NCBI GenBank assembly: GCA_009746045.1
Contig: RPFO01000065.1
Span: 4,909,368-4,973,367 of the forward strand
Origin: Mesostigma viride
Taxonomy: Eukaryota > Streptophyta > Mesostigmatophyceae > Mesostigmatales > Mesostigmataceae
Direction of reading: 5' to 3'
Length of the DNA stretch: 64,000 nt
Part shown: positions 21,290-32,871 of the stretch, one piece after another
How positions within the stretch are numbered: the stretch's first letter is position 1
Layout: each line of letters opens with the position of its first letter
Notes under the pieces: model-generated
Told to the model about the DNA's origin: nothing
Seen by the model: only the letters and a program-made list of their open reading frames with translations
Database searches by the model: none
Program-made: the position numbers and the translations under genes

Positions 21290-22035
21290 TGATGCTCATG
21301 ACTACCAACTGTGCACCAGGTCCCAAGGTCATCTGACCCCATTTAGTGACAAACTGCCACCAAATGCTAGCAAAAACGCGCGTTTTTCACGTTTTTCATC
21401 ACATAATGTTGCAGTTTCCATACAAGATGTGCCCAGTTGAGGCTGGATCTCTGCATGCATGCTTAACATCATTATTTTAGACATTGTGAAAAAATTCAGG
21501 TCCTTAACACTTCGTTTGGTGACATTTTGCTGACAAATGCTAGCAAAAATGCACGTTTTTCACCTTTTTCACCACAATTCATTGCAGTTTCCATACAAGG
21601 TGTGAACAATTGAGGCTGGAATTTTGCAGGCAGACTTGAAATTGCTAGTTTAGCCAATGCACAAAAATCCAGGTCAACCATGCAGGTGTCATTTGATGGC
21701 AGTTTGTCAGCAAATGTTACCAAAAGTGCGCGATTTTCGCCTTTTTCGCCACAGCTCATTGCAGTTTTCATAGAAGGTGTGAACAATTGAGGCTGGAAAT
21801 TTGCAGGCAGACTTAAAATAGCTAGTTTAGCCAATGCACAAAAATCCAGGTCAACCAGGTGTCATTTGATGGCAGTTTGTAAGCAAATGTTACCAAAAGT
21901 GCGCGATTTTCGCCATTTTCACCACAACTCATTGCAGTTTTCATAGAAGGTGTGCTCAGTTGAGGCTGGAACTTTGCAGGCAGGCTTATAATCGCTAGTT
22001 GAGACCATGCACAAAAATCCATGTCAATCAGGTGT
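21290..22035. repeat. ~175-bp tandem array, about four copies
   Basis: The phrase CAATGCACAAAAATCCAGGTCAA recurs at about 21656, 21833 and (variant) 22006. Around it, CAGCAAATG(T/C)TA(C/G)CAAAA and TGAGGCTGGAA(C/T)TTTGCAGGC recur with the same spacing. The first copy (about 21290-21480) is more diverged. The unit is near nucleosome length, as in many satellites. Small minus-strand ORFs across it only reflect the repeat and are not called as genes. Confidence 0.75.
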
Positions 22036-23723
22036 CATTTGGTTGAGTAATACATGCAATACATGTCAGTTTCGCTTCTAAGACGCTCACTGATTGAGCA
22101 AACCTCCTAAGTGAAATATGGCAAACTCCCATTTATATGGCTTGCTAACTATAAAATCCTTTCATCCATTATGTAATACGACTTTTGTGACGTACAAATA
22201 AAATTTTGTTCATCTAAACATTGGCTGGACCCGGCTGGCTATATGCCCAAGTGGCCACGCTGAGGCGATTCCTATTGAGGGGCTTGCTGAAAATACCACT
22301 CGCAGCTGTCACAGGGGCTAGAAGGTCTATTCTACACCCACAGCATGCAAAGTAGACCTAAACCCAACCTGGATATGCAGCAATCATCACGTACCAGCCG
22401 TGAGGGTTGAAATTCACTCGGCAGGCGGCATGGCGACCATACGTTTGCGCACCTTTGTTGTGGCGTCGTTAAGTGTAAGTAGTGGTATATCCCTGGACAA
22501 GGCCTGCCTGACCTTGTCACACCTCATCCCCCATTCCTCAACTTGCATACCTCATGCTCCTGCCTAGACTCTCAGCCTGGGCCTGCCTTGCTGGCCACGC
22601 AGCTTCCATGTTGGACGTCCAACTTCTCAGCCAGCATGGTGGCATTAAGTAGCCACTGACAAATCAAGCCCCGCCCCCTGTTGCTGCCTCAAGGTTTGCC
22701 CTAAGCAACTAAATAAACTTGGCCACTATCATACCTAGCATGAAGTGACCACTGCACAATATCAGTCAGCTGCCTGGCTACAGGCGTACCACAGTCCACA
22801 TTAACGCATGCTGCATGAGGCCAACTCTCCATAGCCCTTTCTCATTGTGGTCTTGCTCTTGCCCTTGCCCTTGCACTTGCGCTTGCCAACTGTCAGTCAT
22901 CCTTGTACCTTGTGCCATGGTTCTCCCAGCCATACTTGACTGTCTCCCAACTACTGCACTTCCTCAGCTAAACTGTCAAACTAGGTCGTGCCTCATCCCA
23001 TCTCTCATTGCCGTAAGGACCCGAAGTCTGGCTTGCATCTCAGCAATGGTTCGTATGTGTGCTTGTCTTTCTGGGTAAGTGGCAGTGGCCTTGGAGTAAG
23101 AGGCGTTGAGCATGTGCATGTGTGTGTGGTTCTCTTGGCAATCAAACCCTTGCACCCCTGGCATTGTGGATGTATGGCCATGCGCACTGCCATAACGTCG
23201 CCAAAATTCTGCCAATTAACATGCATCATAGGAAAATCAGGAGTTGCTGGTAGGCCACAAGAAATGAGAAACCAAGTTGCACATACCTATCTGCAGGGCA
23301 GTTTTTGGGTTTCTTCATTGGCGCTGGCGGCAGCGTGCGTAGTAATTGGCTCATGTACCCGTGCCCTTCGCCAGCACGCACAGCCTGAACTGCATGAACG
23401 TTGGCGTCCATGATGACGCCCTCGGCTCATCAGTCATGGTGTCACCGTGGGTGATGAAGGCAGCTTGGGTGCTGGCATGGAAGGGCATCATGTGCACTAG
23501 GCCGCCATGTGGCCGCAGCACAGGTAGCAGACCTAGCCCAGCAATTGACTCTCTCCCTGCTCTCATGGCATCACACCCGCTCCAAAAACCATGGTGAATA
23601 GTTTTCATGTGCAGGCATGTCCTACACATGCGTCACCTGGGGTAGATGCTTTGTTGATGCGCAAGAGGAATGGCGTGCACGTATGCAATGGGTTGGATGG
23701 ACTCATCAAAGCACGCGCTGCCA
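22036..23723. other. no gene seen; small (CTTGCC)n run
   Basis: Mixed sequence without a supported ORF or recognisable repeat match. A short CTTGCC-type minisatellite lies at about 22850-22892 (CTTGCCCTTGCCCTTGCACTTGC). Confidence 0.4.
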
Positions 23724-24683
23724 TCAACCGTTAAAGGAGGCCACCCATAACTCTGGGGTTGCCATCAACATTCTTTCATTTCTTTGCCACTTAAGGGTCA
23801 GCCATGCCATGCAAGAAAACTGCCCATAGTTTGTACCACGCACAACCATATATAACAAAGCAGCAGCTTTGTTATCCATAGCCTTGACTGCGTCGACATC
23901 AATGTTGTCATCGGCGGCAATGGCCAGCCAGCCGCGGCAATAGCTTGCACGCAACCCAGCACGGCCTCTCCCTAAAATCCGTGTGAAGAATTGCTTCTTG
24001 ATATCCCTAGTCTCTAAACTAGGCTGCACATAGCTCGTGTGAGGAAACAGCTCGCCATCAAACCGTCGCTCGCTGAATGGCGCACTTCCCGTAAAATAGG
24101 AGTACGATGACACAAATGGACTCGGAAGACGGGGAACTGGTACAACATTCATCCGCGAAAGGCCAGGGCTTCGACAAGGAGTAAATTGGCACCTAGATAT
24201 GAATATGAGAACGTACCACTAGTCGATAACCATGACTCTCTTGCATTTGAGGTCTGTTTCGCACACCCCGCAGCAGAAATTCGTTGCGGCATGCACCTGC
24301 TGGCATGCAGGTTGTGCATGTCGGGAGGTTAATAACAACCCCGACGCCGTGGGCGTCGTTAGTGCCAAGAAAGCCTGCATTAAACATGACGTTTGGGGCA
24401 AACGCGAATGTATATGGATTATCGGTTTGCCAAGCCTGACGCAGCCTTGAAATTGGTCGGAAATATGCGGTAGCTCGGGAAAAAAAATTGCAGCGGTATT
24501 GAAAAAAGTCGTTCGGTCAAAGTCTTTAGAATTAAAAAATGCGTCGTTTATGATCATAAACTCGATCTTAGGGCGCACTTCATCGGGAAATTTTTTTGCT
24601 GCAGTCAGGTGGGGTCGAGAGAAAATCTGCGACCAAACAGGCACCCACCTGTGAATGACGCAATATGCTGTTCGATTCCGCAA
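23724..24683 (-). pseudogene. unidentified two-exon gene or gene remnant
   Basis: On the minus strand, 24683 to about 24480 reads NRTAYCVIHRWVPVWSQIFS ... KIEFMIINDAFFNSKDFDRT. After a shift at an eight-T run near 24480 the next frame reads NPYTFAFAPNVMFNAGFLGT ... INLPTCTTCMPAGACRNEF down to about 24218. A GT (GTACGTTCTC) and an AG near 24190 could bound a ~25-bp gap, but that is too short for a normal intron. The second block, 24152-23724, reads PSPFVSSYSYFTGSAPFSER ... RGWLAIAADDNIDVDAVKAM. The composition is protein-like, without low complexity. I do not recognise the family, and the eight-T shift suggests an indel or decay. Confidence 0.35.
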
Positions 24684-24848
24684 ATTTTCTGCCGAAAAAA
24701 AAATACTGGTGGACCAAATAACTCCTTAGGAGAATGAGCATTAAATTTCAGCCTTGATAATGCTTTTTTACGCGCTCAACATCGCCTGCCAGACCGCCAT
24801 GCCTGTCGCCCGGAATTCGGTCACCGTCGTGCACGCGCACACCAAAAT

Positions 24849-25300
24849 TTGCATTTGGCGCCACTTTTCGGGTACCGCTTACGAGGTCGGACTTTGGCGC
24901 GGCTCGTACCGTTGTGTGGTATCATCCGCATAAATCAGGTCGGCAAGGCGGTACCCAGGTCTAACCCCGCCGTGCTCTTTCACGTTAAGGATGTCCAAGC
25001 CTGGCTCGAACCCCTTAAGAGCAGTAAAGCGCGCACGTGCCCGGCGCATGACGTGATCCACGACAATAATGAACAGGTATGGGGACAGGACACAACCTTG
25101 CCACACCCCGTGGTGAAGGGGGAATGGTGGAGTGGTGCCCTCCGCAGTCCGCACTACTGCCTGTGAGCCCTCATACAGTCGGCGAATGGCAGCAATAAAC
25201 GCAGGTGGTACCCGATCCAGAGCTAGGATGGCCCAAAGAGCCTCCCAGAGAACCGTGTCAAAGGCCTTGATATAGTCAACAAAAACCGGAGGTGAGATGC
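24849..25300 (-). pseudogene. LINE ORF2 reverse transcriptase fragment
   Basis: The minus strand encodes RVPPAFIAAIRRLYEGSQAV, HHGVWQGCVLSPYLFIIVVD and YRLADLIYADDTT (the YADD catalytic motif), then breaks near 24900. Upstream codons give KAFDTVLWEALWAILAL after the FVDYIKAFD-type motif. It is the same LINE family as 28.5-29.9 kb and lacks both the endonuclease and the C-terminus. Confidence 0.75.
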
Positions 25301-25303
25301 CCA

Positions 25304-25412
25304 GTCTAATTAATTAATTAATTAATTAATGGGCATGCAACATAAGGAAAAACCCGATAACTGGGATCTCGAATAATTAATTAATTAATTAATTAATTAA
25401 TTAATTAGGAAC
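25304..25412. repeat. two (TTAA)n tails in tandem
   Basis: (ATTA)n runs at about 25306-25330 and 25373-25408, separated by a 40-bp spacer. They are followed by three copies of a CATAACTCC(G/A)TTTTT phrase (25413-25470) that echoes the 'ACTCCGTT' half of the LINE 3' stem. They look like remains of retroposon tails. Confidence 0.6.
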
Positions 25413-25482
25413 ATAACTCCGTTTTTTCATAACTCCATTTCTTTTTCATAACTCCATTTTTTCATCATAGACATGCATATGG

Positions 25483-26685
25483 CCACGAGCCACGAGGTAG
25501 CCATGGCTGACGGCGGAGCTCATAACTTTCACGTTTGAGCACCGAATTCGGCCGTGAATATCACAATCGCTTCGTCTTTCTAAGACGCACATGCTGCATG
25601 ATATAATTTTCCGACGCTACTACGCAATATACGATGAGCAAACGCCCATCGACGCAACGCAGCCTGACGGCTGCGCTCGGCAATGAAAATACGTCTGCAG
25701 CTCCGGCTGCAGCTTCGCCATCAGGGCCGGAAGGCAGTGGTGACACTAGTCGCGCACTGGTGGTCGCCCAGCACCCTCCCGGGCTTCCTGCCTCGCCCTC
25801 AGCCTCGCCCGAGCCAAAACGCAGCCGCCCAGCCGAACCGAGCTGGTCTGAGCGCGACTTTGACGTCGACGGGTTATTTTCCACCTTGACGATGCCAGAC
25901 CCAGCTTTTTCGACATGCCACCCCTCCAGATACTGGAGCTCGTGTTTTATGGGTCATACGCCTCCATTCTCGACCTGTGCCAACGCCTTTCACGCCTTTG
26001 CCGCCTCCGCACTGGACCTGACGGCCGGTTTACTCACCGACAACATGCTGAGAACCTGGCCCGCTGGTCTCGCCCCCGTCTTCAGCTCGCCGCCCTCTTT
26101 TCCATCCTTCAGCGCTCTGTCACGGACCTCTGGACCCCCTCCCCCTTGACCGAATCCACCTTCCTCCTCCAGCTCCAAGAAACCATCTCACAGCACGTAA
26201 CGCCCCTAGCTGCAGATGTGGCAGCTGTGGGTCGCACGCTGGCTGCTGAGCTCCCCACCATCCCCACCGCCACCGCCACCCTCCTCGCCTCCACCCCCCC
26301 CCTCCGCCTCCACCGACTCCATCAGGTGCCGCCCAGCTCCGCGACATTGACCAGCGTCTTAAGGATAATGCCATCGCTATCGAAGTCCTGCAGAACACCG
26401 CGGGCCTCACCGCCCAGGCGGTGAAGGACATTGCCGCCAAGCCAGCCCCAGCTGGCCTGGCCGGCGATGCTCCTCCCATCACGACCTGGGCGGACATGCT
26501 TAATTAAGCAACATACCACCTCCACCACCTCCGCCGGCCGTCGCAGCCCAGCTCCAGCAGCAGACGCTTGACCTCCGCGAGGAGGCGGAGCTCGCCAAGC
26601 GCAGCCTCAACGCCATACTCAAGAACTTCGACATGGTGGAAGGTGAGAATTCCGAGAAGCTTGCACGTGCCTTTGAGAGCAAAAT
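25483..26685 (+). mobile_element. half-LINE with intact 5' end, 3' truncated
   Basis: The 5' UTR starts CACGAGCCACGAGGTAGCCATGG and is shared with 36005 and 18947. ORF1 starts at 25634 (MSKRPSTQRSLTAALGNENT). After a shift near 25900 it continues LELVFYGSYASILDLCQRLS, then the Pro/Thr linker and coiled-coil segment (RDIDQRLKDNAIAIEVLQNT, shifted again), ending with MVEGENSEKLARAFESK at 26680. There it runs into the (TTAA)n tail of another, minus-strand element. This copy and 36.15 kb define the real ORF1 N-terminus. Confidence 0.65.
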
Positions 26686-26735
26686 TAATTAATTAATTAA
26701 TTAGACTCGTGCTCCCGTTGGGGAGTCACGGAGCA
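26686..26735 (-). mobile_element. 3' terminal scrap of a half-LINE B element
   Basis: An (ATTA)n tail is followed by GACTCGTGCTCCCGTTGGGG and AGTCACGGAGCA, identical to the end of copy B1 at 18984-19035. Only the last ~50 bp are present, an extremely 5'-truncated insertion. Confidence 0.65.
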
Positions 26736-26749
26736 TTAACCCCGATGGA

Positions 26750-26975
26750 TGGATGGACCTCCCCCCAAGCGGAGGAGGCGTTTTGATGAGTGGTGTAGGA
26801 TTTTCTAGATAGAAGGAGTATAGGAGATAGAAGGAGTAGTTAGGATTTTCTAGATAGAATTAGGATCGTTCGATCACGCGGCTTCCTCCACCCCATCCAT
26901 CATGAAATATGTGCTACATGACCTCCCCACGGAGGCATGTTATAATTTAATTTAATTTAATTTAAATTTTTTAAT
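26750..26975 (+). mobile_element. LINE 3' end (last codons, 3' UTR, stem, tail)
   Basis: CCCCAAGCGGAGGAGGCGTTTTGATGAG matches the terminal ORF2 codons of the copy at 20178. It is followed by the short 3' UTR, GTGCTACATGACCTCCC, CACGGAGGCATGTTATAATTT and an (AATTT)n tail at about 26942-26970. A strongly 5'-truncated insertion. Confidence 0.7.
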
Positions 26976-27092
26976 GGATGGATGGGTGCAAACATTCCTA
27001 CCGGTCTAATCTATCTACATTGGCTACATACTACATCTATCTAACAGCATTCTAACTACAACATCTATCTAGGCACGCTGCCCTAGGGGGAG

Positions 27093-27785
27093 CTATCTGG
27101 CGTGCCTCCCGCGGGATTGCACACGCGGGCGCTTCCCCACTGGGGGGGGCTTGTTGTCCTCTATGACCTGGGCCCACTTGGCCTTGTCCATCATCTTCTT
27201 CCAAATCACGGAGAGGCCTAGGCCCCCCATGTCCTCGACTAGCTGTTCTTTGAAGGTGCGGGCCTTGCGGCGTCTAACATCACTGGGCCCAGCCCACGTC
27301 AGGAGGTGCCGGCCGGGCTGGGCTGGTCGCAGTCCTGCGGGGGGGCCACGTGAGGTGTCTACCTGGTTGGTGCGAGCTAGGTGCCCTACTACTAAGCTGC
27401 AGGCGGCGTTGCTTAATGGTGCTTGTGATATAGGGCATGCCCTGGTACAGGTCCTCATTGCGGACATGAGCAGCATATCCTACTCTGAAAATGGAACGCA
27501 GCATGTTGGTGACCGCGCCGTCCAGCTTGCGGGCCAGGTCGGCGGTGAGGGTCCACGTTTCGGCGCCATACGTGAGAACAGGAAGGACGAGGACCTTGAA
27601 CAGGTCCTGTTTCTCGATCTTGCCCAGGGGCTTGCGCCACAGGGCCCGGTACTGGCGTACACAGGTAAAGCGTGCCAGGCGAGGGAGATGCGATGGTCCA
27701 CATCAGCCTCGCAGCTGGGGAGCAGGCTGCCCAGCAGCTTAACGCGGTCCCGATACAGGACTCGAGAGCCGTCTAGGAGATAGAG
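27093..27785 (-). pseudogene. ORF2 C-terminal remnant of the LINE
   Basis: In several frames the minus strand encodes SRVLYRDRVKLLGSLLPSCE, DVDHRISLAWHAL and VGHLARTNQVDTS, and ends with basic residues at 27093. The sequence on its far side (28370 upward) ends with the codons for TEALAVGL that directly precede it in the uninterrupted copy at 50.5 kb. The 27795-28365 block is therefore an insertion within ORF2. Confidence 0.7.
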
Positions 27786-27794
27786 GGCACTAGG

Positions 27795-28365
27795 AACTCG
27801 CTACTGAGAAAACTGAGATTTCCTGAGATTTCCTGAGATTTCCTGAGAAAAAAACTGAGATTTCCTGAGATTTCCTGAGATTTCCTGAGATTTCCTGAGA
27901 TTTTCCTGAGATTTCCTGAGATTTCCTGAGAAAGTGACCTGAGATTTCCTGAGATTGGCCTGAGAAAATTGGCTTTTTCTCAGGAAATCTCAGGAAATCT
28001 CAGGGCTAAGTGGAAACTGAGATTTTACGTGGACACTGAGATTTTTTTTTCTCAGGCTGAAAATCTCAGGGCATTTTCTCAGGCGCTTAAAATCTCAGGG
28101 CATTTTCTCAGGCATGCCATTGCCAGAAGTGTATTCCAAAAGTTTACCGCAAGGGGTGGGCCATGTTCAAGCCGGGCAACCTCAGCAACCATGCAACCGT
28201 ATATTGCATTACCTGCACCATCTGTGACACCGTTAAGCACGCGTATATATAGAGGCAGCCACAGCAGGGTATGGCCTTGTTATACGCTGCCCCGCCATCC
28301 CAAGGCCTCGTAGGGTCCCCTAGCGCTTGTAAGATGCTCAAGGGACCGTGTGGATAGCATGCAGC
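27795..28365. mobile_element. fold-back-like insertion with CTGAGATTTCC repeats
   Basis: About 27803-27965 is a tandem array of CTGAGATTTCC on the plus strand. From 27970 to about 28112 the same unit appears reverse-complemented (CAGGAAATCTCAGG, AAAATCTCAGGGCATTTTCTC). The halves can pair into a long hairpin. It interrupts LINE ORF2, so it arrived after the LINE. The remaining ~250 bp (28113-28365) is unassigned and may be part of the insert or separate. Confidence 0.6.
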
Positions 28366-28369
28366 GGCG

Positions 28370-31229
28370 GTGAGTTGGTGATCGAGCCCAACCGCCAGGG
28401 CCTCTGTCTTCTTGCTGACCTCAAGCCCCACTGCACGGGCCTCGAGAGCCAGGCAGTCAAGCCATGTCTGCACGTGCTCAGTGTCCTCGAAGAGGGTGGT
28501 GTCGTCTGCGTAAATGATGTCTGCTAGCCGAATCTCCGTGTCCGCACCGCCATGCCAGAATTTGTTAGCAACCTGCACTCCTGCATGGTTCCCTGCCCAC
28601 GATGCGGGCAAATCGCTTAAGCGCGCCTGAATCATTACGTATTCGACAACAATAATGAACAGGTAGGGCGACAGCACGCAGCCCTGCATGCCACACACCC
28701 TTCTGTAAAGGGCACGGGGGCGTGGTCCCGTAAGAAGTGCGCACCGAAGTGGTGGACCCTTCATACAGGTTGCGGATGACAGCAATCAGGGGGCGGGGGA
28801 TCCGGAACAACTCGAGGATGTCCCAAAGCGCAGGCCAGAAAACCGAATCGAAGGCTTTGATGAAGTCCACCAGCACAAGGTGCAAAGGGGACTCACCAGG
28901 CTGAAGGCGTTGCAGTTCCTCCACTAGGCGGCGAGTAGCGAAGAGCGCCTGTACTGTGTTGCGACCTGAACGGAAGCCGTGCTGAGTCTCGCTGAGGTGA
29001 CCGTCCAGGGCCGTGCGCAGGCGGTTCAGGATGAGCCGCATAAGAAGCTTGAGGGGGGCACTTTGAATGCACACCCCTCTGTAGTTGCCGGGGTCGGCAG
29101 GCGACCCCTTGTTCTTGTACAGCATCGTGCGAAAACTGTGTTGCCAGGCCGCTGGAGGTGGTTGCGACGACAGCAGAAGGCGGTTGCAGATGTCCCGGAA
29201 GAGCAGCATAACACCTGTGTCCTCGAATTCGGCTGCAAGTTTTACAACTGCGGCCGGAATCTCGTCAGAGCCGGTGGCTGCGTCATAACGCAGGCGCTGG
29301 ACCGCCTCCGTGACCTCGCGAGAGGTGAAAGGAGGCATGTCAGACGGGTCGCCAAGTGGGCCGACCAGCGGGGGGACTAGGTAGTCCGCCGCTGACCTAG
29401 GCGGGGCAGGGGGCCCAGCGGGGCCGGCCAGGGCGGCCGGGCGGGCGGCGGCGGCTGGGAGCAGGGGTGGGGGCGGCGCAGCTGTCCCCACGACCTCGGC
29501 CGTGGCCGTGGCCCAGGTACGAAGCCGCTTGGCTGGGGCGCCGGGGACGTCGTGGCGGTGGGGCCGGCCGAGGCCGTCCGGGTGCCCGAGGCGCTTGTAC
29601 CAGAACCAGGCCCCCTTGCCGTCGTGCTTCTGCTGGCAGCTGCGCAGGTCCTTGACCATCTGCTGAGCATCTGCCTTCTCAGCCTGCTCGTAGGCGGCCC
29701 TCAGAGCTGCTTGCAGCCCAGGTTTGGCGATCGGATCTCTGTTGCGGCGGAGCATCTGCCTGGCGGCGACCACTGTCGGTGCGTGACGGTGGACAGCAAG
29801 CTGCCGACGCGGGAGGCAAGGTGGGGAGGGTGCGGGCAGCCAGGCGATACTTGGCGGCGACACCACGGAGGATCACTGAAATATCCCCCGGCGGCGGAAT
29901 GGCGTGTAACTGCTGTCGGCTGCCCCCGGCGTCGAATACGGCCAGGAAATCATCCCTGTGCGACATAGCGGCCTGCTCTGCTGCTGACATCTTGTCGGCA
30001 TCCTTCAGCACAATCCGGAGCACTTTCAGATCTGGCTGAGGTGCCAGCTGTCGCGACGGTTTCACCCCAGGAAACCGCAATCTGATGCGAGCGAGCACGA
30101 GACGATGATCAGATTCCACCGTGCTGACAGAATCTTGCAGGACGCGAGCATCGACAACTGAGGGGCGCTGAGCCCGACGTACGCAGACATAATCAAGGCA
30201 CACCACCCGATCCGACGGCCCAAAAAAGGTGGCCAGCTGCTCAGCGGGGCGTGCGAAAGAAGCATTGCATGCAACCAGCGCAGATTCTGCCAGCAGATTC
30301 GCAAATAAAGGCGTGTTACCGTTGGCTGTCGTGTTGGTTGGGGAATACTGAGCGCCCCCAGTGCCAACTGGCAGCGTGGCGTTGGCGTCGAGCAGCATAA
30401 CCAGGAAGTGCCGAGCTGGGATGTTGGCCTCCTCCTCCTTGAGGGCGTCGAAGAAGGCCTCACGTTCCGCCTGAGCTCGACCCGCATGTGGTGCATATCC
30501 CACGATAACGGTTAGCGTGTGGTGTGAATGGCCCTCAGTGGCCGAAAAAGTGGCCACTAGCACACGCGGGGACCGCAGCACGATGGACTGGAGCTGCTCT
30601 GATGCTGCCGGCGAGCACAAGAGGCCCACACCACCTTGGCCCGGCGCGTCGCCGCCACCATAGTGGAACCGCCAGCCTGCACGCAGGTCGTCGACCAGCA
30701 GACCGTTGACCGCGTGCTGAGGGTCAACGGTGCGTCGGTGCTCCTGGACTCCAAGAACAGCGATCTTGTTGTCGGCGCACAGGGCGATCAGCTCGTCGAC
30801 GCGTTGGCGTGCTGGGGTGCCGCCGCTCGTAGAAGGATCTGCAGGGAGGGTGCGCACGTTAAAACTTGCAATACCAAGAATGGGCCGTTGCCCTATTAGC
30901 GGGGGGGTGGGGGTGGGGGTGGGGGTGGAGAAGGGTAGTGCTGGAGGTGGGGGTGGGGGGGGAGGGGGAGGGTGGCGATTGGGGTAATTAATGCTTGTCA
31001 ACGCATGGAGGCTTTCTTTCAGGACGGATATGCGTCGTCTCCGTCCTGGCTGGGGTCGCCGGCGTGTCGACTGGGCCTCATCCCGCTCAAGGCGGGCTAG
31101 GAGGCGTGTGAGGCTGGTAAATTGGCGGGAAGGTTGACCGTGGCGTGCCTGGCGACCTTGCATCCTGATCATGCTCGCACGGTGCGACATGAGGATGGAA
31201 AGGGGCTTGTTTATAAAGGCTGTGCCCAA
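28370..31229 (-). pseudogene. LINE ORF2: APE endonuclease plus reverse transcriptase
   Basis: The endonuclease shows FNVRTL, GVQEHRR (catalytic Glu), LLDANA and SDHRLVL (catalytic Asp-His), spread over residues ~120-400 of the 516-codon frame. A Pro-rich patch at 30.90-30.97 kb precedes it. The RT frame (29866-28565) contains GSDEIPAAVVKLAAEF, FRTMLYKNKGSPADPGNYR, ETQHGFRSGRNTVQALFATR, DFIKAFDSVFWPALWDIL and, after a shift, GCVLSPYLFIIVVEY and IIYADDTTLFED. These give target nicking and target-primed reverse transcription. The shifts make this copy inactive as read. Confidence 0.8.
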
Positions 31230-31352
31230 AGCCTATTGTACCGCGAGGCCGCGAGGGTGTGCCCTTACCGGGCGCCATCCATACCCGGGACGTGCGTAGA
31301 CGATGATGACGCAGCTGGGGCGGGCCTGGTACGGCCCGACTTGTGCCGCTTG

Positions 31353-32602
31353 TTAGGAGCCTGCGCCTCCGTGCACTGGCCGTTGATGAAGAGCACGGGG
31401 GTATCGTGGACGAGGCGGACGTAGACCTTGGCCTTCATTCCTGGCCTTGATCGCCACGTCGCTGCCCAGCAGACCGTTCTTGATGACTAGCTGGGCCGGG
31501 GAGAGGAGGTCGTCGAGGCTCGGCGCGTTTCTCCCGCCTAGGAGCTTGCGGGCCTGGAGTACCTTCACCTTGCTGGCCACATTCGCAAAGGTCACCCGGA
31601 TGGGGCCAGGCTGGCCCGCCATCCAGGCTGCCGACTCAATGCGGATGCGTTCGTTGCCCAGATTCAGCCGGCCCACGATGAGGCTGTGGTACAGGCGTTG
31701 CGCTAGCATCAGGTCCGTTTCTGGCTGCTGCACGACCTGGAAATACCGGACCACTATATACTGCGTGAGCGCAGGTCCTCCTCGACAGCAGTCTTGTGGG
31801 CTGCAGCCCCCCTGCGTGCTGCATCTTCCATCAGGTTGGCAATGTCCGTCTGTTTTACCACGTTAGCATAGCTGGTGGGTGCGGGGGCTGCTGGCTGGGG
31901 AGGTGTGGCCAGGGCGGCCTTGACCTCGGCAATGCTGGTTTGGAGCGCAGCAGTGTCTTGACGGATAGCAGTGGACAAGGCGCCGAGTTGGGCAGCCATG
32001 TCTGCGACTTCCTTATTGAGCTTGTGCAGGTCTGCTTCCGGGGAAGCAGCATCAGGGGTGTTGGCGGTGCCGTGCTCGGCGTCCTCGAAAGCGGCAAAGA
32101 GTGCCCGGAGGCAGGGGGCCTGCGCGTGGCTCAGGAAAACAGAAAGTCGAAGCTCTGGCTCGTCCATGTCGGCAAGCTCGTCCGTTGAAATGGTATCGCC
32201 AGACGTGGGAAAATAGAGTGGGATGTCGTTGGTTTTCAGGTGGTGCAGGATGGCCCGCGCCTCCACGGCGGTAAGCGAAAAGAACCGGTGCTCGGCGACA
32301 ACCTGGCCAGGCATGAAGGATGCTGGGTCGAGCTCAGCGTCGTCGTCGGCGTCGTCGTCGTCGTCCTCGTCAATGGGGGTGGCCTCGCTGGGTTGAGAAG
32401 ACGATGGCAAAGGGACCTGGCGATCCATCTCGTCGGCTGGGTTGACGCAAACCCGCTTGGAGGAGGCGGTAATGGCTGCCTCGCTGGCCCGGGGCTGCGT
32501 TGCAATGGTTTCCGCATCTGCAATTAGTTGCGTAATCGTGTTGGGCGCTGAAGCCTCCCCCTCGGAGAGAGTATGGGAGGCGGTTGACGGAGTTTCTGCC
32601 AT
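31353..32602 (-). pseudogene. LINE ORF1 protein
   Basis: The frame from 32602 (MAETPSTASHTLSEGEASAP) runs 282 codons to 31754. It has an acidic Asp/Glu run (residues 85-95), a coiled-coil-like helix (DLHKLNKEVADMAAQLGALS) and a segment SYANVVKQTDIANLMEDAAR. A shift leads into 31754-31353 with an RRM-like part (YHSLIVGRLNLGNERIRIES; IRVTFANVASKVKVLQARKL). These are the parts of an ORF1 RNA-binding protein that packages LINE RNA. One frame change separates the halves. Confidence 0.65.
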
Positions 32603-32870
32603 AGCTGGTTCCGGGAAAATACGAACCCTGCCTGTGCTGCGTTTTTTGATATTGCGCTAAATCTTGGGCGATGGCGGCTGAAAATTATATCATCGTGTTC
32701 GTCATCAAAAGACGCTTCTACTGCAATTTACCCGACCAAATTTCATGCCCGGATGTAAAAGTTATGAGCATTCTCGGCATCCATAGCTCGCCACACCGTA
32801 TACCTGATGGATGGATGGATGGATTATAGAATAGATTTGGTAGAATAGTAAGGCCTAGAGAGTAAATCCT
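32603..32870. other. LINE 5' UTR and unassigned spacer
   Basis: 32603 to about 32700 should be the 5' UTR of the minus-strand LINE. A (GGAT)n run at 32810-32824 lies near the following half-LINE's truncated 5' end. Confidence 0.4.
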
Positions 32871-32871
32871 T

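Larger units (their letters stand above)
27093..32602 (-). mobile_element. near-complete LINE (ORF1 + APE endonuclease/RT ORF2)
   Basis: Reading on the minus strand: ORF1 (32602-31353), ORF2 endonuclease (31229-29679), RT (29866-28370), a foreign insertion (27795-28365), then the ORF2 C-terminal end (27785-27093). It is the most complete autonomous copy here, although each ORF is frame-shifted. The layout, with a basic ORF1 and an APE-EN plus RT ORF2, places it with L1-like LINEs. ORF1 is only distantly similar to the half-LINE ORF1, so it may be a sister family. Confidence 0.8.

Noticed and set aside
24190..24218. Intron between the two blocks of the unidentified gene
   Set aside because: The GT...AG interval is only about 25 bp, far shorter than the 120-255-bp introns seen nearby. 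A break or another junction is more likely.
28144..28320. Part of the LINE ORF reading into the fold-back insertion
   Set aside because: The last ~55 residues of that frame do not match the homologous LINE at 50.5 kb and come from inserted sequence.
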